Positions 16,706 through 24,930 of a DNA stretch of 46,328 bases are shown here, one piece after another. This DNA is from Succinivibrio sp. (GTDB taxonomy: Bacteria > Pseudomonadota > Gammaproteobacteria > Enterobacterales > Succinivibrionaceae), in contig JAILLS010000088.1 of assembly GCA_024693025.1 (NCBI GenBank), positions 1 through 46,328 on the forward strand, given 5' to 3'. The position numbers and the translations under genes were made by a program. Positions within the stretch are counted from its first letter, which is position 1. The number at the start of each line of letters is the position of its first letter. The notes under the pieces were generated by a model. It made no database searches. It worked only from the letters and a program-made list of their open reading frames with translations, and had not been told where the DNA came from.

Positions 16706-19651
16706 CTAGGCATGCTGCTTGATGAATTCTTCAAACTGCGGAATGCGCATCGGCTTGCCATAGAGGAAGCCCTGGCCGTAGAGACAGCCATTCTGCCTGA
16801 GCAGCTCTTCATCTTCAGGCGTCTCGATGCCTTCACAGATCACCTGACAGTTGAGATCGGCGCCTAATCTTACGACATTTCTCAGCACGGCCGCCGCACG
16901 CTCACTCTTATGCGCTTCTACCAGGATGGCGCGGTCAATCTTCAGGCAGTCGACAGTGAGACTCTGCAGCATCTGAATGGAGGAGTAGCCGGTACAGAAA
17001 TCATCAATGGAGAGTTTGTAGCCCATGGCGTGGAGCTTGTCGATGATTTCCTGAGCGTCATCACGCGTAGACTTGGTGGTGTAATTGACAAAGGCTGTCT
17101 CGGTGATCTCAATCTCAAGACTGTTTTTCGGCAGATGATACTTGCTCGAAATGATCTTGATCTTGTCAAGATATCCTTCCTCACTGATATGCAGGCCGGA
17201 ATGATTGATGGAGATCGGCACCAGGGTAAGATTGCGGGCCGTCCAGGTGGCTATCAGCTCGGAGACAGAGTCCAGCATGAAATAGTCAAGCTCCAGAATC
17301 AGGCCGTTTTTCTCCAGAATTTCAATGAACTGACCTGGCGTGAGGTGGCCGAGCTCAGGACTGTTCCAGCGGACCAGAGCCTCTCCGCCAACGCAGCGTC
17401 TTGACTGCAGATCATATTTAGGCTGGATGAGAATTTCAAACTCATGGTTATACAGGGCCTTGCTGACTAAGGTCTCCACCTTTTCATAGAGCACGATATT
17501 GCTGAACTGATCTTTAGCATACAGCAGCGCCGGCTTATGCTGCAGGAAGGATTCACGCAGGGTGATATCCGCATAGGTCACCAGCTCCTTGGCGCAGTAT
17601 CCGTCGACAACCTTAATCGCGCCAATATTCGGATTGAGATGGAGGTTATAGCCTGAATAGTTGAAGGAGGCCAGACGATTGCGCATCAGCGAGGCCAGCT
17701 CGTCAAAGCTCATATTGCTCGGCACCTTGCACAGACACTGAATGATCTGCCGTTCTGAGTCGATGCCGAACAGTTCGAGGAACGGTCCGTTTTTCTGCAT
17801 CTCGCTGAGCACCTGGGCGATACCCTTGCTCATGTTTTCATCATCGATAGCCTTGCGCAGCAGATCAAACTGTTTGGAGGTGATGCTCATGACATAGAAA
17901 TCGGCACCCTTGAGCTTGTGCGGATTGAGCACGAAGTAGGCCAGCTGCTCACAGAAGAGGGTCAGATTAGGCATCTGCGTTCTCTCATCATAGTGCAGTA
18001 CGCGCCAGGCCTGACTGGCAAGGGCACGCTGCTTATGCAGCGACAGGTAGATGATGGTACACAGGATGATTAAAAAAACGATCACAAGACAGGCGGTCAT
18101 CAGCTTGTTTTCATACATCATGCGCTTGAAGCTGTGATTGGCTTCCTGATTGAAGCCCAGAGAAATCTGCAGACTGAGCAGATCCTGTGACTTGAGGTGA
18201 GCCACCTCCTTGTTGATGATGGATTCCATCAGATCTGAGGTGCGCGGGGGCAGGGCCATGGCGATGGCATGACTGAAGATGACCTGACCTGGGGTATACA
18301 GCGAGAAGAAATCACCCTGCTCGATGGTATAACGCGCATTGATGCTCTGCATATAGGTGACGTCAGCGCGTCCTTCGCTGACTGCCTGCAGACAGTCCTG
18401 CGCGTTCTGGCAGCTGATAATGTTGCTGTGAGGCAGGTTATTCTTAATATAGTTAGAGTAATGATAGCCGTCAATCATGGCAATTTTTGGCCTGGCAGGC
18501 AGCGGCACGCCCTGTTTCTGAATGGCGACATAGTCAGCATAGATATAGGGCATGGTCAGGCGCACCTGCTGCTGTTTTGCCCAGTTGAAGTCATAGTTGA
18601 AATCGCCGATGAGATCAATGTCGCCGCTTTTTAAGGCTTCAAGCATCTGCTGGTAATCGGTGGTCTGCTGATAGACAAATTTGATGCCCAGATCCTGTTC
18701 AAAGAGCGAGAGTATATAGTGCAGGGTACCCTGATGCTCGCCATGCTGGTCAAAATAGGAGAAAGGATACTGATTGGGCGAAACTAAGACCTTGAAATAT
18801 TTTTTGCTGTTCAGATAGCGCTGCTCTTCATCGGTTAAGACTAAAGGCTGCACATTGTGCAGATGGTTTTCATAGAGTCTCTCGCGGAAAGTCGGCGCCG
18901 AGAGGACCAGCTTGTCGGCAGCGGTGTCAAGAATTTTCAGGATGGCTTCATTTGATTTCTTGACCGCATAATAGGTTTTGAGTCTGAATAGCTGATGGGT
19001 GACCTTGATATCCTCAGGAGCCGTGGCTGAATCAAAGAGCAGTCCGTCAAGATCCTCCATCAGGTAGTCATTGCGCATTTTTTTCTCATCGCTATACGGG
19101 ATCAGCACATACTGACTGCCTTCTTCCTCGCCGATGGCGGCTAAGGATTCATTGAGCACGCGGCGGGACAGGGTATTTTCATCAAAACCATAGCGCCAGG
19201 TACTGTCAAAGCTGCGTTTCTTGGCAAAGTTCTTGCGTCTGGTCATATTGATGACCGTGGAGGAAATGGCGCGGCGCGATAGGGAGAGCAGCGGATCCGC
19301 ATCAGAGGCGGTAGCGGGCACATTGGCCACCACATCGAGCTTGTCGTGCTGCAGCATGGCATAGCACTCATCCTGAGTGCAGGGAATATAGTTGACTTTG
19401 ACCTTGGCATAATTGGAGAGCGCCTCGGTATAGTCATAGACCAGACCTTCATAGGTATGATCTGGTTGCTCTCTTAGATACCCTTTGCTTGGTGTAAAGC
19501 CCATTCTGAGAACTTTAAGACTCTCGGTTTTCTCGGGACTTGACAGATCCTCTGCCTGAGCTGACAGCTGCAGCGCAGTCAGGCACAGAGCTGCCGCGGT
19601 GAATTTTACGGCTAGGACTGTCCCGGAGCAGAGAGTTTTGAATTTTATCAT
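16706..19651 (-). CDS. Periplasmic-sensor cyclic-di-GMP phosphodiesterase (2x SBP_bac_3, TM, degenerate GGDEF, EAL)
   Basis: A 981-residue membrane sensor. A signal peptide (about 1-33) is followed by two tandem bacterial solute-binding-type 3 domains (about 45-265 and 285-510), a membrane helix (about 517-540, CLVIVFLIILCTIIYL), a GGDEF-like domain without a GGDEF motif (about 550-710) and an EAL domain (about 725-981). The EAL domain keeps the phosphodiesterase residues: EALVRW near 755, SINHSG, EITE, IDDF near 882, LKID and CEGIET. One normally Gly position is Cys (DDFCTGYSS). It should hydrolyse c-di-GMP in response to a small periplasmic ligand such as an amino acid; the ligand is unknown. 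The GGDEF-like domain is probably regulatory. Monocistronic. Confidence 0.9.
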   Translation of the reverse strand: MIKFKTLCSGTVLAVKFTAAALCLTALQLSAQAEDLSSPEKTESLKVLRMGFTPSKGYLREQPDHTYEGLVYDYTEALSNYAKVKVNYIPCTQDECYAMLQHDKLDVVANVPATASDADPLLSLSRRAISSTVINMTRRKNFAKKRSFDSTWRYGFDENTLSRRVLNESLAAIGEEEGSQYVLIPYSDEKKMRNDYLMEDLDGLLFDSATAPEDIKVTHQLFRLKTYYAVKKSNEAILKILDTAADKLVLSAPTFRERLYENHLHNVQPLVLTDEEQRYLNSKKYFKVLVSPNQYPFSYFDQHGEHQGTLHYILSLFEQDLGIKFVYQQTTDYQQMLEALKSGDIDLIGDFNYDFNWAKQQQVRLTMPYIYADYVAIQKQGVPLPARPKIAMIDGYHYSNYIKNNLPHSNIISCQNAQDCLQAVSEGRADVTYMQSINARYTIEQGDFFSLYTPGQVIFSHAIAMALPPRTSDLMESIINKEVAHLKSQDLLSLQISLGFNQEANHSFKRMMYENKLMTACLVIVFLIILCTIIYLSLHKQRALASQAWRVLHYDERTQMPNLTLFCEQLAYFVLNPHKLKGADFYVMSITSKQFDLLRKAIDDENMSKGIAQVLSEMQKNGPFLELFGIDSERQIIQCLCKVPSNMSFDELASLMRNRLASFNYSGYNLHLNPNIGAIKVVDGYCAKELVTYADITLRESFLQHKPALLYAKDQFSNIVLYEKVETLVSKALYNHEFEILIQPKYDLQSRRCVGGEALVRWNSPELGHLTPGQFIEILEKNGLILELDYFMLDSVSELIATWTARNLTLVPISINHSGLHISEEGYLDKIKIISSKYHLPKNSLEIEITETAFVNYTTKSTRDDAQEIIDKLHAMGYKLSIDDFCTGYSSIQMLQSLTVDCLKIDRAILVEAHKSERAAAVLRNVVRLGADLNCQVICEGIETPEDEELLRQNGCLYGQGFLYGKPMRIPQFEEFIKQHA

Positions 19652-19680
19652 ATAAGCTTTTAGCGATGTAACCTGAAATC

Positions 19681-19713
19681 ACCTGAGGCATAGTGTGTCT
19701 TTAAGCCTCAGGT
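19681..19713 (-). promoter_or_regulatory. Hairpin in the 5' leader of the EAL gene
   Basis: ACCTGAGGC and GCCTCAGGT form a perfect 9-bp stem with a 15-base loop, about 30 nt before the EAL start codon. A perfect TATAAT on the minus strand lies upstream at 19769-19774, so the hairpin would be in the transcript. No T run follows. Confidence 0.5.
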
Positions 19714-19768
19714 CCGCCTGAAGAACCAAGTCTTAGAATCCTGCCTAACTTGCCTGCAGGATGTAAAT

Positions 19769-19774
19769 ATTATA
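19769..19774 (-). promoter_or_regulatory. Candidate -10 element for the EAL gene
   Basis: A perfect TATAAT on the minus strand lies 118 bp before the start codon. The region 17-18 bp further upstream has only a weak -35 match, so this is tentative. Confidence 0.35.
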
Positions 19775-19855
19775 CTTTATTTGCGCTGAAAAAAATCGGT
19801 CATCTTGACGAATTGACAAGGTGTGACAGAGGCTGAAGCTTTGCCTTACGTACAG

Positions 19856-20059
19856 CTAATAGTGGGGCGGAGGAACCTCATCTTTAAGAGAGCGCACGGC
19901 ATAGGGATCGCTGACTTTCTGATACAGATGAGCAAATTCCTGCCTGAGCGCCGCAAGCTCGTTTAAGGCTCGGTTTAGCTGCTCGCCCTGTTCCTCAAGC
20001 TGATTTTCAAGCCAGGCGATTTTTTCTTCCAAAGCGATGATCTCTGTGGAGCTGTTCAT
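19856..20059 (-). CDS. slyX: SlyX family protein
   Basis: A 67-residue protein, almost entirely a coiled coil (EEKIAWLENQLEEQGEQLNRALNELAALRQE), ending in the SlyX hallmark PPPHY. SlyX is widespread in proteobacteria, commonly near slyD and fkpA; its role is unresolved. Here its ATG overlaps the bioB stop (TAATG), an unusual partnership that implies translational coupling. Identification is firm from length, coiled coil and the C-terminal motif. Confidence 0.88.
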   Translation of the reverse strand: MNSSTEIIALEEKIAWLENQLEEQGEQLNRALNELAALRQEFAHLYQKVSDPYAVRSLKDEVPPPHY

Positions 20060-21042
20060 TAGATTTCCTTGAATTTAGGTGGAATAAGGGCTGAGCTTAA
20101 GCTGAGCTTGCTGAGCATCTGCTGATCCTGTCTGACGCCAAGACCTGAGGTAGTGAGCATGTCGCCGGTTATCAGGGCATTTACACCGCAGTCATAGAGC
20201 TCAGCATAGCGCTCCTTAATCAGTATTCTGCCTCCGGCAAGGCGCAGCACGGCGCGGGGCAGAATATGGCGGAACAGAGCGATGCACTGCTTTATCTCGT
20301 CAAAGCTTAGAGGAGGCTGCCGCTCAAGCGGGGTCCCCTTTATCGGATTGAGGATATTCACGGGGACGGAGCAGGCTCCGACTTCACGCAGCGAGAAGGC
20401 CAGACTCTGGCGATCTTCAAGACTCTCGCCCATGCCGATGATGCAGCCTGAACAGATCTCAAGTCCGGCCGCCTTAGCTGCCGCAAGCGTAGACAGCTTG
20501 TCCTCAAAGGTGTGCGTGGAGCAGATCTCAGGGAAAAACCTCTCGGAGGTCTCAAGATTGCAGTGCATGCGGCTCACGCCTTTGCTCTTTAAGTACAGAA
20601 AATCCTCAAGTTTGAGCAGACCCAGGGACACGCAGCATTCGATATTGAGATGCGCTCTGATGTACTCGATTGCCTTGCCGCATTCTTCAATTTCGCGGCG
20701 GCTGAGTCTGACGCCTGCTGTCACGAGGGAAAAACGCTGCACTCCCTGATCTGCCATGCTTTTGGCCTCCTCAAAGAGCTGCTCGCAGCTTTTGAGCGGA
20801 CTGTTCTGCACCTCGGTTTTAAACCTGATGCTCTGAGCACAGAATTTGCAGTCCTCGGTACATCTGCCGCATTTGGCATTGCTGATGGAGCACAGCTCAA
20901 CCTGATTGGCAAAGAAGGCTCTCGTAATGCTTGCTGCAGAGGCACACAGCCTGTCTAAAGGATAGCTGCACAGTGCGGCAGCCTCCTTAGGCGTGATTAA
21001 ATAACCCTGTATGATTTGTTGCGTAATCTCATTAAGCTGCAT
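20059..21042 (-). CDS. bioB: Biotin synthase
   Basis: A 327-residue radical SAM enzyme that inserts sulfur into dethiobiotin to make biotin. The SAM-cluster motif CTEDCKFC is near residue 45 of the chosen start, preceded by ISNAKCGR. Later BioB signatures include RFSLVTAG, CVSLGLL, HCNLETSERFFPEI, GCIIGMGES, PVNILNPIKGTPL and RLAGGR, the last with the Arg that ligates the second cluster. The start at 21042 has AGGA upstream; the longer frame to 21096 lacks a ribosome site. The other biotin genes (bioA, F, C, D) are absent from this window. The stop overlaps slyX. Confidence 0.93.
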   Translation of the reverse strand: MQLNEITQQIIQGYLITPKEAAALCSYPLDRLCASAASITRAFFANQVELCSISNAKCGRCTEDCKFCAQSIRFKTEVQNSPLKSCEQLFEEAKSMADQGVQRFSLVTAGVRLSRREIEECGKAIEYIRAHLNIECCVSLGLLKLEDFLYLKSKGVSRMHCNLETSERFFPEICSTHTFEDKLSTLAAAKAAGLEICSGCIIGMGESLEDRQSLAFSLREVGACSVPVNILNPIKGTPLERQPPLSFDEIKQCIALFRHILPRAVLRLAGGRILIKERYAELYDCGVNALITGDMLTTSGLGVRQDQQMLSKLSLSSALIPPKFKEI

Positions 21043-21311
21043 ACGACTGTCCTGTTCTGGGAATGCCAAGGTCAGTTCTGACTCTGTTCTGCCCATTATA
21101 AATTCAGAGAGTTAGCTTGAAGGGAATTTTTGAAAATTATTTAAATAGATAGGGAGGTATTACAGCAGAGTTGTTAGCTTTAGGTAACCTAATAAATTGA
21201 AAATTATATAAAATTAGCCTAACACAACTAAAATTATAGATTTAAAATAGCATTGAATTGCGACGGAATTAGATGCTAGAATTAGCAGTCACTAACTCAA
21301 CTTGGACTTTT

Positions 21312-21620
21312 ATGTTCTCAAATTTATTTTCAGGATTATCTAAAGAAGCCATCAAAGCTGCGCTGGTGTTAAGCCACATCGAGATAGCACATTTTACCGA
21401 AGGCAGAATTAGGGCCGTCTATGCTCCCCTTAAACAGGATGATGCCGCTTATGCTGAACTGTGCTCCCATCTTGATGCGATAGCGGAAATTGATGACTAT
21501 ACGGTTAACCGGACAACGGGGAGCATAGTGATTAACTATGATCCCCAGAAGATAGTGCCTAATTCCTTCCTGGGCCATCTTGTCGATGGCGCCAGAAAAA
21601 AATATGCAAGAGGCGTCTGA
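21312..21620 (+). CDS. HMA-like small protein (first gene of metal ATPase operon)
   Basis: A protein of about 102 residues (115 if it starts at 21273). A ferredoxin-like HMA-type fold is suggested by SHIEIAHFTEGRIRAVYAPL, a central helix LCSHLDAIAEI, and DDYTVNRTTGSIVINYDP. The metal-binding CxxC of ordinary HMA domains is absent; the GRIR motif stands near that place, as in HMA_2-type proteins. The first 13 codons of the longer frame look non-coding in composition, and both starts have equally modest ribosome sites, so the shorter one is chosen. It is 2 nt upstream of the next HMA-like gene. It may be a regulatory or docking partner of the ATPase. Confidence 0.72.
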   Translation: MFSNLFSGLSKEAIKAALVLSHIEIAHFTEGRIRAVYAPLKQDDAAYAELCSHLDAIAEIDDYTVNRTTGSIVINYDPQKIVPNSFLGHLVDGARKKYARGV

Positions 21621-21622
21621 AT

Positions 21623-22210
21623 ATGAAAAATATGCTGGGATTTGATGCAGGAGTGCAGATCGGGAATACGCTGCGCAATCTGCTCTTTACTAACAATGGC
21701 ATGGTGATTGCGCATCGCATCAAGGGGCGCAGACGCTATTCCTGCCAGGCTCTCAAGGGACAGCCTGAGGTGTGCCGGGAGCTTGAGCATGAGCTTCAGG
21801 ATTTTCCGGGCATGACCTCCTGCAAGGTCAACCCTATAACCGGCTCCGTGACCATCTGCTATACCTGCTCGGAGAAGGCCATCAATGCGCTGTTTGACGC
21901 GCTCTCCCATCAGATTGCCGGCAAGCATGCGGTGCAGGAGGAGACGATTATTCCGACCGGAGTTTTGACTGTAGCGGATAATGTCAATGATACCTTCCAG
22001 AATGTAAAGCAGCTTCTGACCAAATTCTTTAACCATACTGAGCCTGCCTTTCTGACCAGAATTGCCGGCATGATTCTGCTCATCTATGGCTTTAATCGGG
22101 TTTTCAATAACGGGGATCGTCCGTCAGGACCACAGATTCTGTTGTGGGGACTGGCTCTGCTGATGCGCAGATCGCATCCAGATCCTAAGCTTGGCGGAGA
22201 TGATGAATAG
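21623..22210 (+). CDS. HMA-like membrane-associated protein
   Basis: A 195-residue protein with an N-terminal HMA-like domain (about 25-105): MVIAHRIKGRRRYSCQAL, then FPGMTSCKVNPITGSVTICYTC and a helix. The usual metal loop is replaced by GRRR; a CYTC pair is present, but in the last strand. A linker leads to a hydrophobic C-terminal part (about 145-180: FLTRIAGMILLIYGF and ILLWGLALLM), so it is probably anchored in the inner membrane. It lies between the first HMA-like gene and the ATPase with very short gaps. It is plausibly a membrane partner of the pump; no experimental role is known to me. Confidence 0.75.
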   Translation: MKNMLGFDAGVQIGNTLRNLLFTNNGMVIAHRIKGRRRYSCQALKGQPEVCRELEHELQDFPGMTSCKVNPITGSVTICYTCSEKAINALFDALSHQIAGKHAVQEETIIPTGVLTVADNVNDTFQNVKQLLTKFFNHTEPAFLTRIAGMILLIYGFNRVFNNGDRPSGPQILLWGLALLMRRSHPDPKLGGDDE

Positions 22211-22235
22211 TGCATGCAGCACTTAAGGCTGAAAT

Positions 22236-24377
22236 ATGAAGGTGTTAAAGTTACCGCTTCCGGTAAAATTAGAGTACAACCGCTGCTGTGAGCTTGAAGC
22301 CAGACTGCGTCGCGTGCCTGGTGTGGCGGCGGCCCTGGTTTGCGACAATTCAGTCAAGCTGATGGCGGACAAGGATACGGTCCGTTATCAGGCAAGCCTG
22401 GTGCTCTCCAAGTTTTTAGGGACCGCGCTTATTGCTGAAAGCAGGCAGGTTATCAAAGGAGCTCAAAAACAGCTGAGCGTGAATACGCATTCAGATAATG
22501 ATATTGCAGAGGATTTCAAGGCTCATCGCCGCAGCGCCATCCTCTCCCTGGGCTGCTTTGTGTTCTTCGAAGCGCTCAAGCGTTTAAATCCGACCCTGTT
22601 TGCCTCCACCACCGCACTCAGATCGCTGAGCGTGATCCTGATGTCTGCGGAGCTGATTAAAAACGGCGTGGTCGGCGCTCTAAGGGAGCGCAAGCCTAAT
22701 GCTGATACGCTGACGGCCACGGCAGTATTTGCCTCGGTCTTTGCCGGCAAGCCTGAATCAAGCCTGACGCTGTTAACCCTCTCTAACTGTGCCGAGATGT
22801 TTACCACCATGGCTGCCAAACGAGCCCGCACCAATATCTCAAATCTGGTGGCCCTGGATGTCCGCGAGGTCTGGGTGAATGGCGAGGACGGCATTGAGCG
22901 CAAGCTGCCGATTGAGGACGTCAAGGTCGGCATGCTGGTGTCAGTGCACACCGGAGAGAAGATCTGTGTGGACGGCACCGTGGTCTCAGGACAGGCGGCC
23001 GTCGATCAGGCGGCCATTACCGGGGAGAGCGTGCCTGCCAACAAAAAGCAGGGGGATCGCGCCTATGCCGGTACCGTGGTAGCTTTAGGCGAGCTGCAGA
23101 TCAGAGTCGAGCGGGTAGGTGATGATACGTCGCTGGCCAGAATCGTGCATATGGTGGAGGATGCCAACAACCGCCGCGCTCCGATTCAGAACTATGCTGA
23201 CAGTATGGCTACGGCCCTGGTGCCTGTATCCTTCCTGGCGGCCATCATTGTCTATGCTGCCACCCGGAATATTCAGCGGGTGCTCAATATGCTCTTTATC
23301 GATTTCAGCTGCGGTCTTAAGCTCTCCACGGCTACGGCGATTTCTGCGGCCATCAGCAGAGCGGCCAAGGCCGGTATTCTGGTTAAGGGCGGCAGCTTTA
23401 TTGAACAGGCGGCCAACATCGATACCGTGGTCCTCGACAAGACCGGCACCATCACCAAGGGCAAGCCATGCATTGTGAAGATCACCACCGCAGATAAGGT
23501 CAAGGATGAGACGGTGCTCAGGCTGGCAGCTTCTGCCGAGCAGCATTCCACCCATCCGATGGCCATCTCAATCTTAGAGGAAGCCAGAAAGCGCAAGCTG
23601 AATGTGCCGCACCATGAGGACACTACGACCGTGGTGGCAAGAGGAATTCTTGCCCATATCAATAAATGCCCGGGTTTTTCAGGCGGCGAGGTGCTGGTGG
23701 GCTCGAGGCTCTTTATGGAAGAGCAGCACATCGCGCTTACGCTTGAGCCTGAGAAGACCAGTCCTACCGGTTCTCTCATCTATGTGGCCGGAGCCGGCAG
23801 GCTCCTAGGCGTCGTAGAGGTTGACGATCCGGTGCGGGATGATTTCAAGCGGGCGATAAACCGCCTCAGATATAACGGCATTGAAGAGATCATGATGCTC
23901 ACCGGTGACAACCGTGAGGTAGCCAAGGTGATTGCCCAGCAGGTCGGTCTTGACGGGTATCTTGCTGAAGTGATGCCTGAAGACAAGGCCTCCTATGTGG
24001 CCAAAGCCCAGAGCCTTGGCAACGTACTGATGGTCGGCGACGGCATCAATGATGCTCCGGCTCTGGCCTATGCGGATATCGGAGTGGCGATGGGCACCGG
24101 CTGTACTGATACGGCCATGGAATCCTCTGATGTCACCATCAATTCTGAGGATCCGCTCAAACTGCCGGAGTTTATCAATATCGGCAAGACCACCATGCGT
24201 CTTGTCCATCAGAATTTTAATGTCACCATTGCGGTGAATACCTGTGCCATGATGCTCGGAGCCCTAGGCCTGATCACGCCGCTGTGGGCATCTGTGGTAC
24301 ACAATGCTTCAACTTTAGGGGTGGTGCTCAACAGTGCGCGCGTACTGCTTGAACCACGTAAACGGACTCATAATTAG
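22236..24377 (+). CDS. P1B-type metal-transporting ATPase with non-canonical FSCGLKLS motif
   Basis: A 713-residue P-type ATPase. An N-terminal HMA-like domain (about 1-70) lacks CxxC. Membrane segments follow near 90-190, then the actuator loop with ITGES near 263, a membrane pair near 325-385, the phosphorylation motif DKTGT (Asp401), the P1B nucleotide-domain HP dipeptide (HSTHP), MLTGDN, VGDGINDAP near 602, and two C-terminal helices. The ion-binding membrane motif, CPx in copper and zinc pumps, is instead IDFSCGLKLST (Cys359). This SC-x-LK-type motif points to a different metal; substrate and direction are unknown. It is flanked by HMA-like genes upstream and two small membrane proteins downstream in one operon. 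Confidence 0.88.
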   Translation: MKVLKLPLPVKLEYNRCCELEARLRRVPGVAAALVCDNSVKLMADKDTVRYQASLVLSKFLGTALIAESRQVIKGAQKQLSVNTHSDNDIAEDFKAHRRSAILSLGCFVFFEALKRLNPTLFASTTALRSLSVILMSAELIKNGVVGALRERKPNADTLTATAVFASVFAGKPESSLTLLTLSNCAEMFTTMAAKRARTNISNLVALDVREVWVNGEDGIERKLPIEDVKVGMLVSVHTGEKICVDGTVVSGQAAVDQAAITGESVPANKKQGDRAYAGTVVALGELQIRVERVGDDTSLARIVHMVEDANNRRAPIQNYADSMATALVPVSFLAAIIVYAATRNIQRVLNMLFIDFSCGLKLSTATAISAAISRAAKAGILVKGGSFIEQAANIDTVVLDKTGTITKGKPCIVKITTADKVKDETVLRLAASAEQHSTHPMAISILEEARKRKLNVPHHEDTTTVVARGILAHINKCPGFSGGEVLVGSRLFMEEQHIALTLEPEKTSPTGSLIYVAGAGRLLGVVEVDDPVRDDFKRAINRLRYNGIEEIMMLTGDNREVAKVIAQQVGLDGYLAEVMPEDKASYVAKAQSLGNVLMVGDGINDAPALAYADIGVAMGTGCTDTAMESSDVTINSEDPLKLPEFINIGKTTMRLVHQNFNVTIAVNTCAMMLGALGLITPLWASVVHNASTLGVVLNSARVLLEPRKRTHN

Positions 24378-24392
24378 TTTTAAGGAAACACT

Positions 24393-24644
24393 ATGACTTT
24401 TGATAAGAATCTGATTTTAGGTTTTGCCGCCGGTGTGGTAGCCGGATGCCTCGGTGCCAAATATTACAGCGAGCACAAGGATGAGCTCGATGCCAAGTTC
24501 AAGGGGCTTAAGGATAGCGGCCTGTTCAAGAAAATTGAAACAGTTGCCGAGGATGCGGAGCTGACCTTAGAAGAGCTTGAAGCTCAGAAAGAGCGTCTTG
24601 AGGATCTGATTGCCGACGTGCAGTCCAGAAAGACACAGGAATAA
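24393..24644 (+). CDS. Small YtxH-like membrane protein
   Basis: An 83-residue protein with one membrane helix near 7-23 containing small residues (LGFAAGVVAGCLGAKYY). A charged, largely helical cytoplasmic tail follows (DAKFKGLKDSG, then ELTLEELEAQKERLEDL, a likely coiled coil). It starts 16 nt after the ATPase, preceded by AAGGA. The layout resembles DUF6110/YtxH-like proteins encoded next to related ATPases. An accessory or stabilising role for the pump is inferred from position only. Confidence 0.75.
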   Translation: MTFDKNLILGFAAGVVAGCLGAKYYSEHKDELDAKFKGLKDSGLFKKIETVAEDAELTLEELEAQKERLEDLIADVQSRKTQE

Positions 24645-24671
24645 GACAGTAAAGACAGTGAGGAACAGCAG

Positions 24672-24929
24672 ATGAACTTTGAATTTCTCTCATCAAAATT
24701 TGTGATTGGACTTGCCTGCGGCATTGTTGTGGGTGCGGTGGGCTATAAAATGGTGAGTGAGCAGAAGCTTAATCCTAAGGAACTGACTTCCACCATCAAG
24801 AATATTGCCAACAAGTTCAAGACGGTAAACCCTCTGCAGGGTAATGTCCAGGGGCAGGGCAAGGGCAAAGGGCAGGGCAGAGGCTCTTCAGGCTCACGTT
24901 CAGGACGTCAGTCTCGCGCTAAGGCCTGA
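24672..24929 (+). CDS. Second small YtxH-like membrane protein with Gly/basic tail
   Basis: An 85-residue protein built like its upstream neighbour: a membrane helix (LACGIVVGAVGYKMVSEQK) near 12-30, a short helical stretch, then a low-complexity Gly/Gln/Lys/Arg/Ser tail (GQGKGKGQGRG onwards). The shared GxxxG-rich helix suggests the two small proteins are duplicated or form a pair in the membrane. The basic tail would lie in the cytoplasm near lipid head groups or RNA. It is 27 nt from the previous gene and 1 nt before the Nudix gene. Function is unknown. Confidence 0.7.
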   Translation: MNFEFLSSKFVIGLACGIVVGAVGYKMVSEQKLNPKELTSTIKNIANKFKTVNPLQGNVQGQGKGKGQGRGSSGSRSGRQSRAKA

Positions 24930-24930
24930 T

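Noticed and set aside
16695-16712. Tandem GCGCCTAG repeat at the end of the EAL gene
   Set aside because: Only two short copies; likely chance around the stop codon.
19652-19855. c-di-GMP riboswitch before the EAL gene
   Set aside because: The leader has a hairpin, but the conserved core of GEMM riboswitches was not found.
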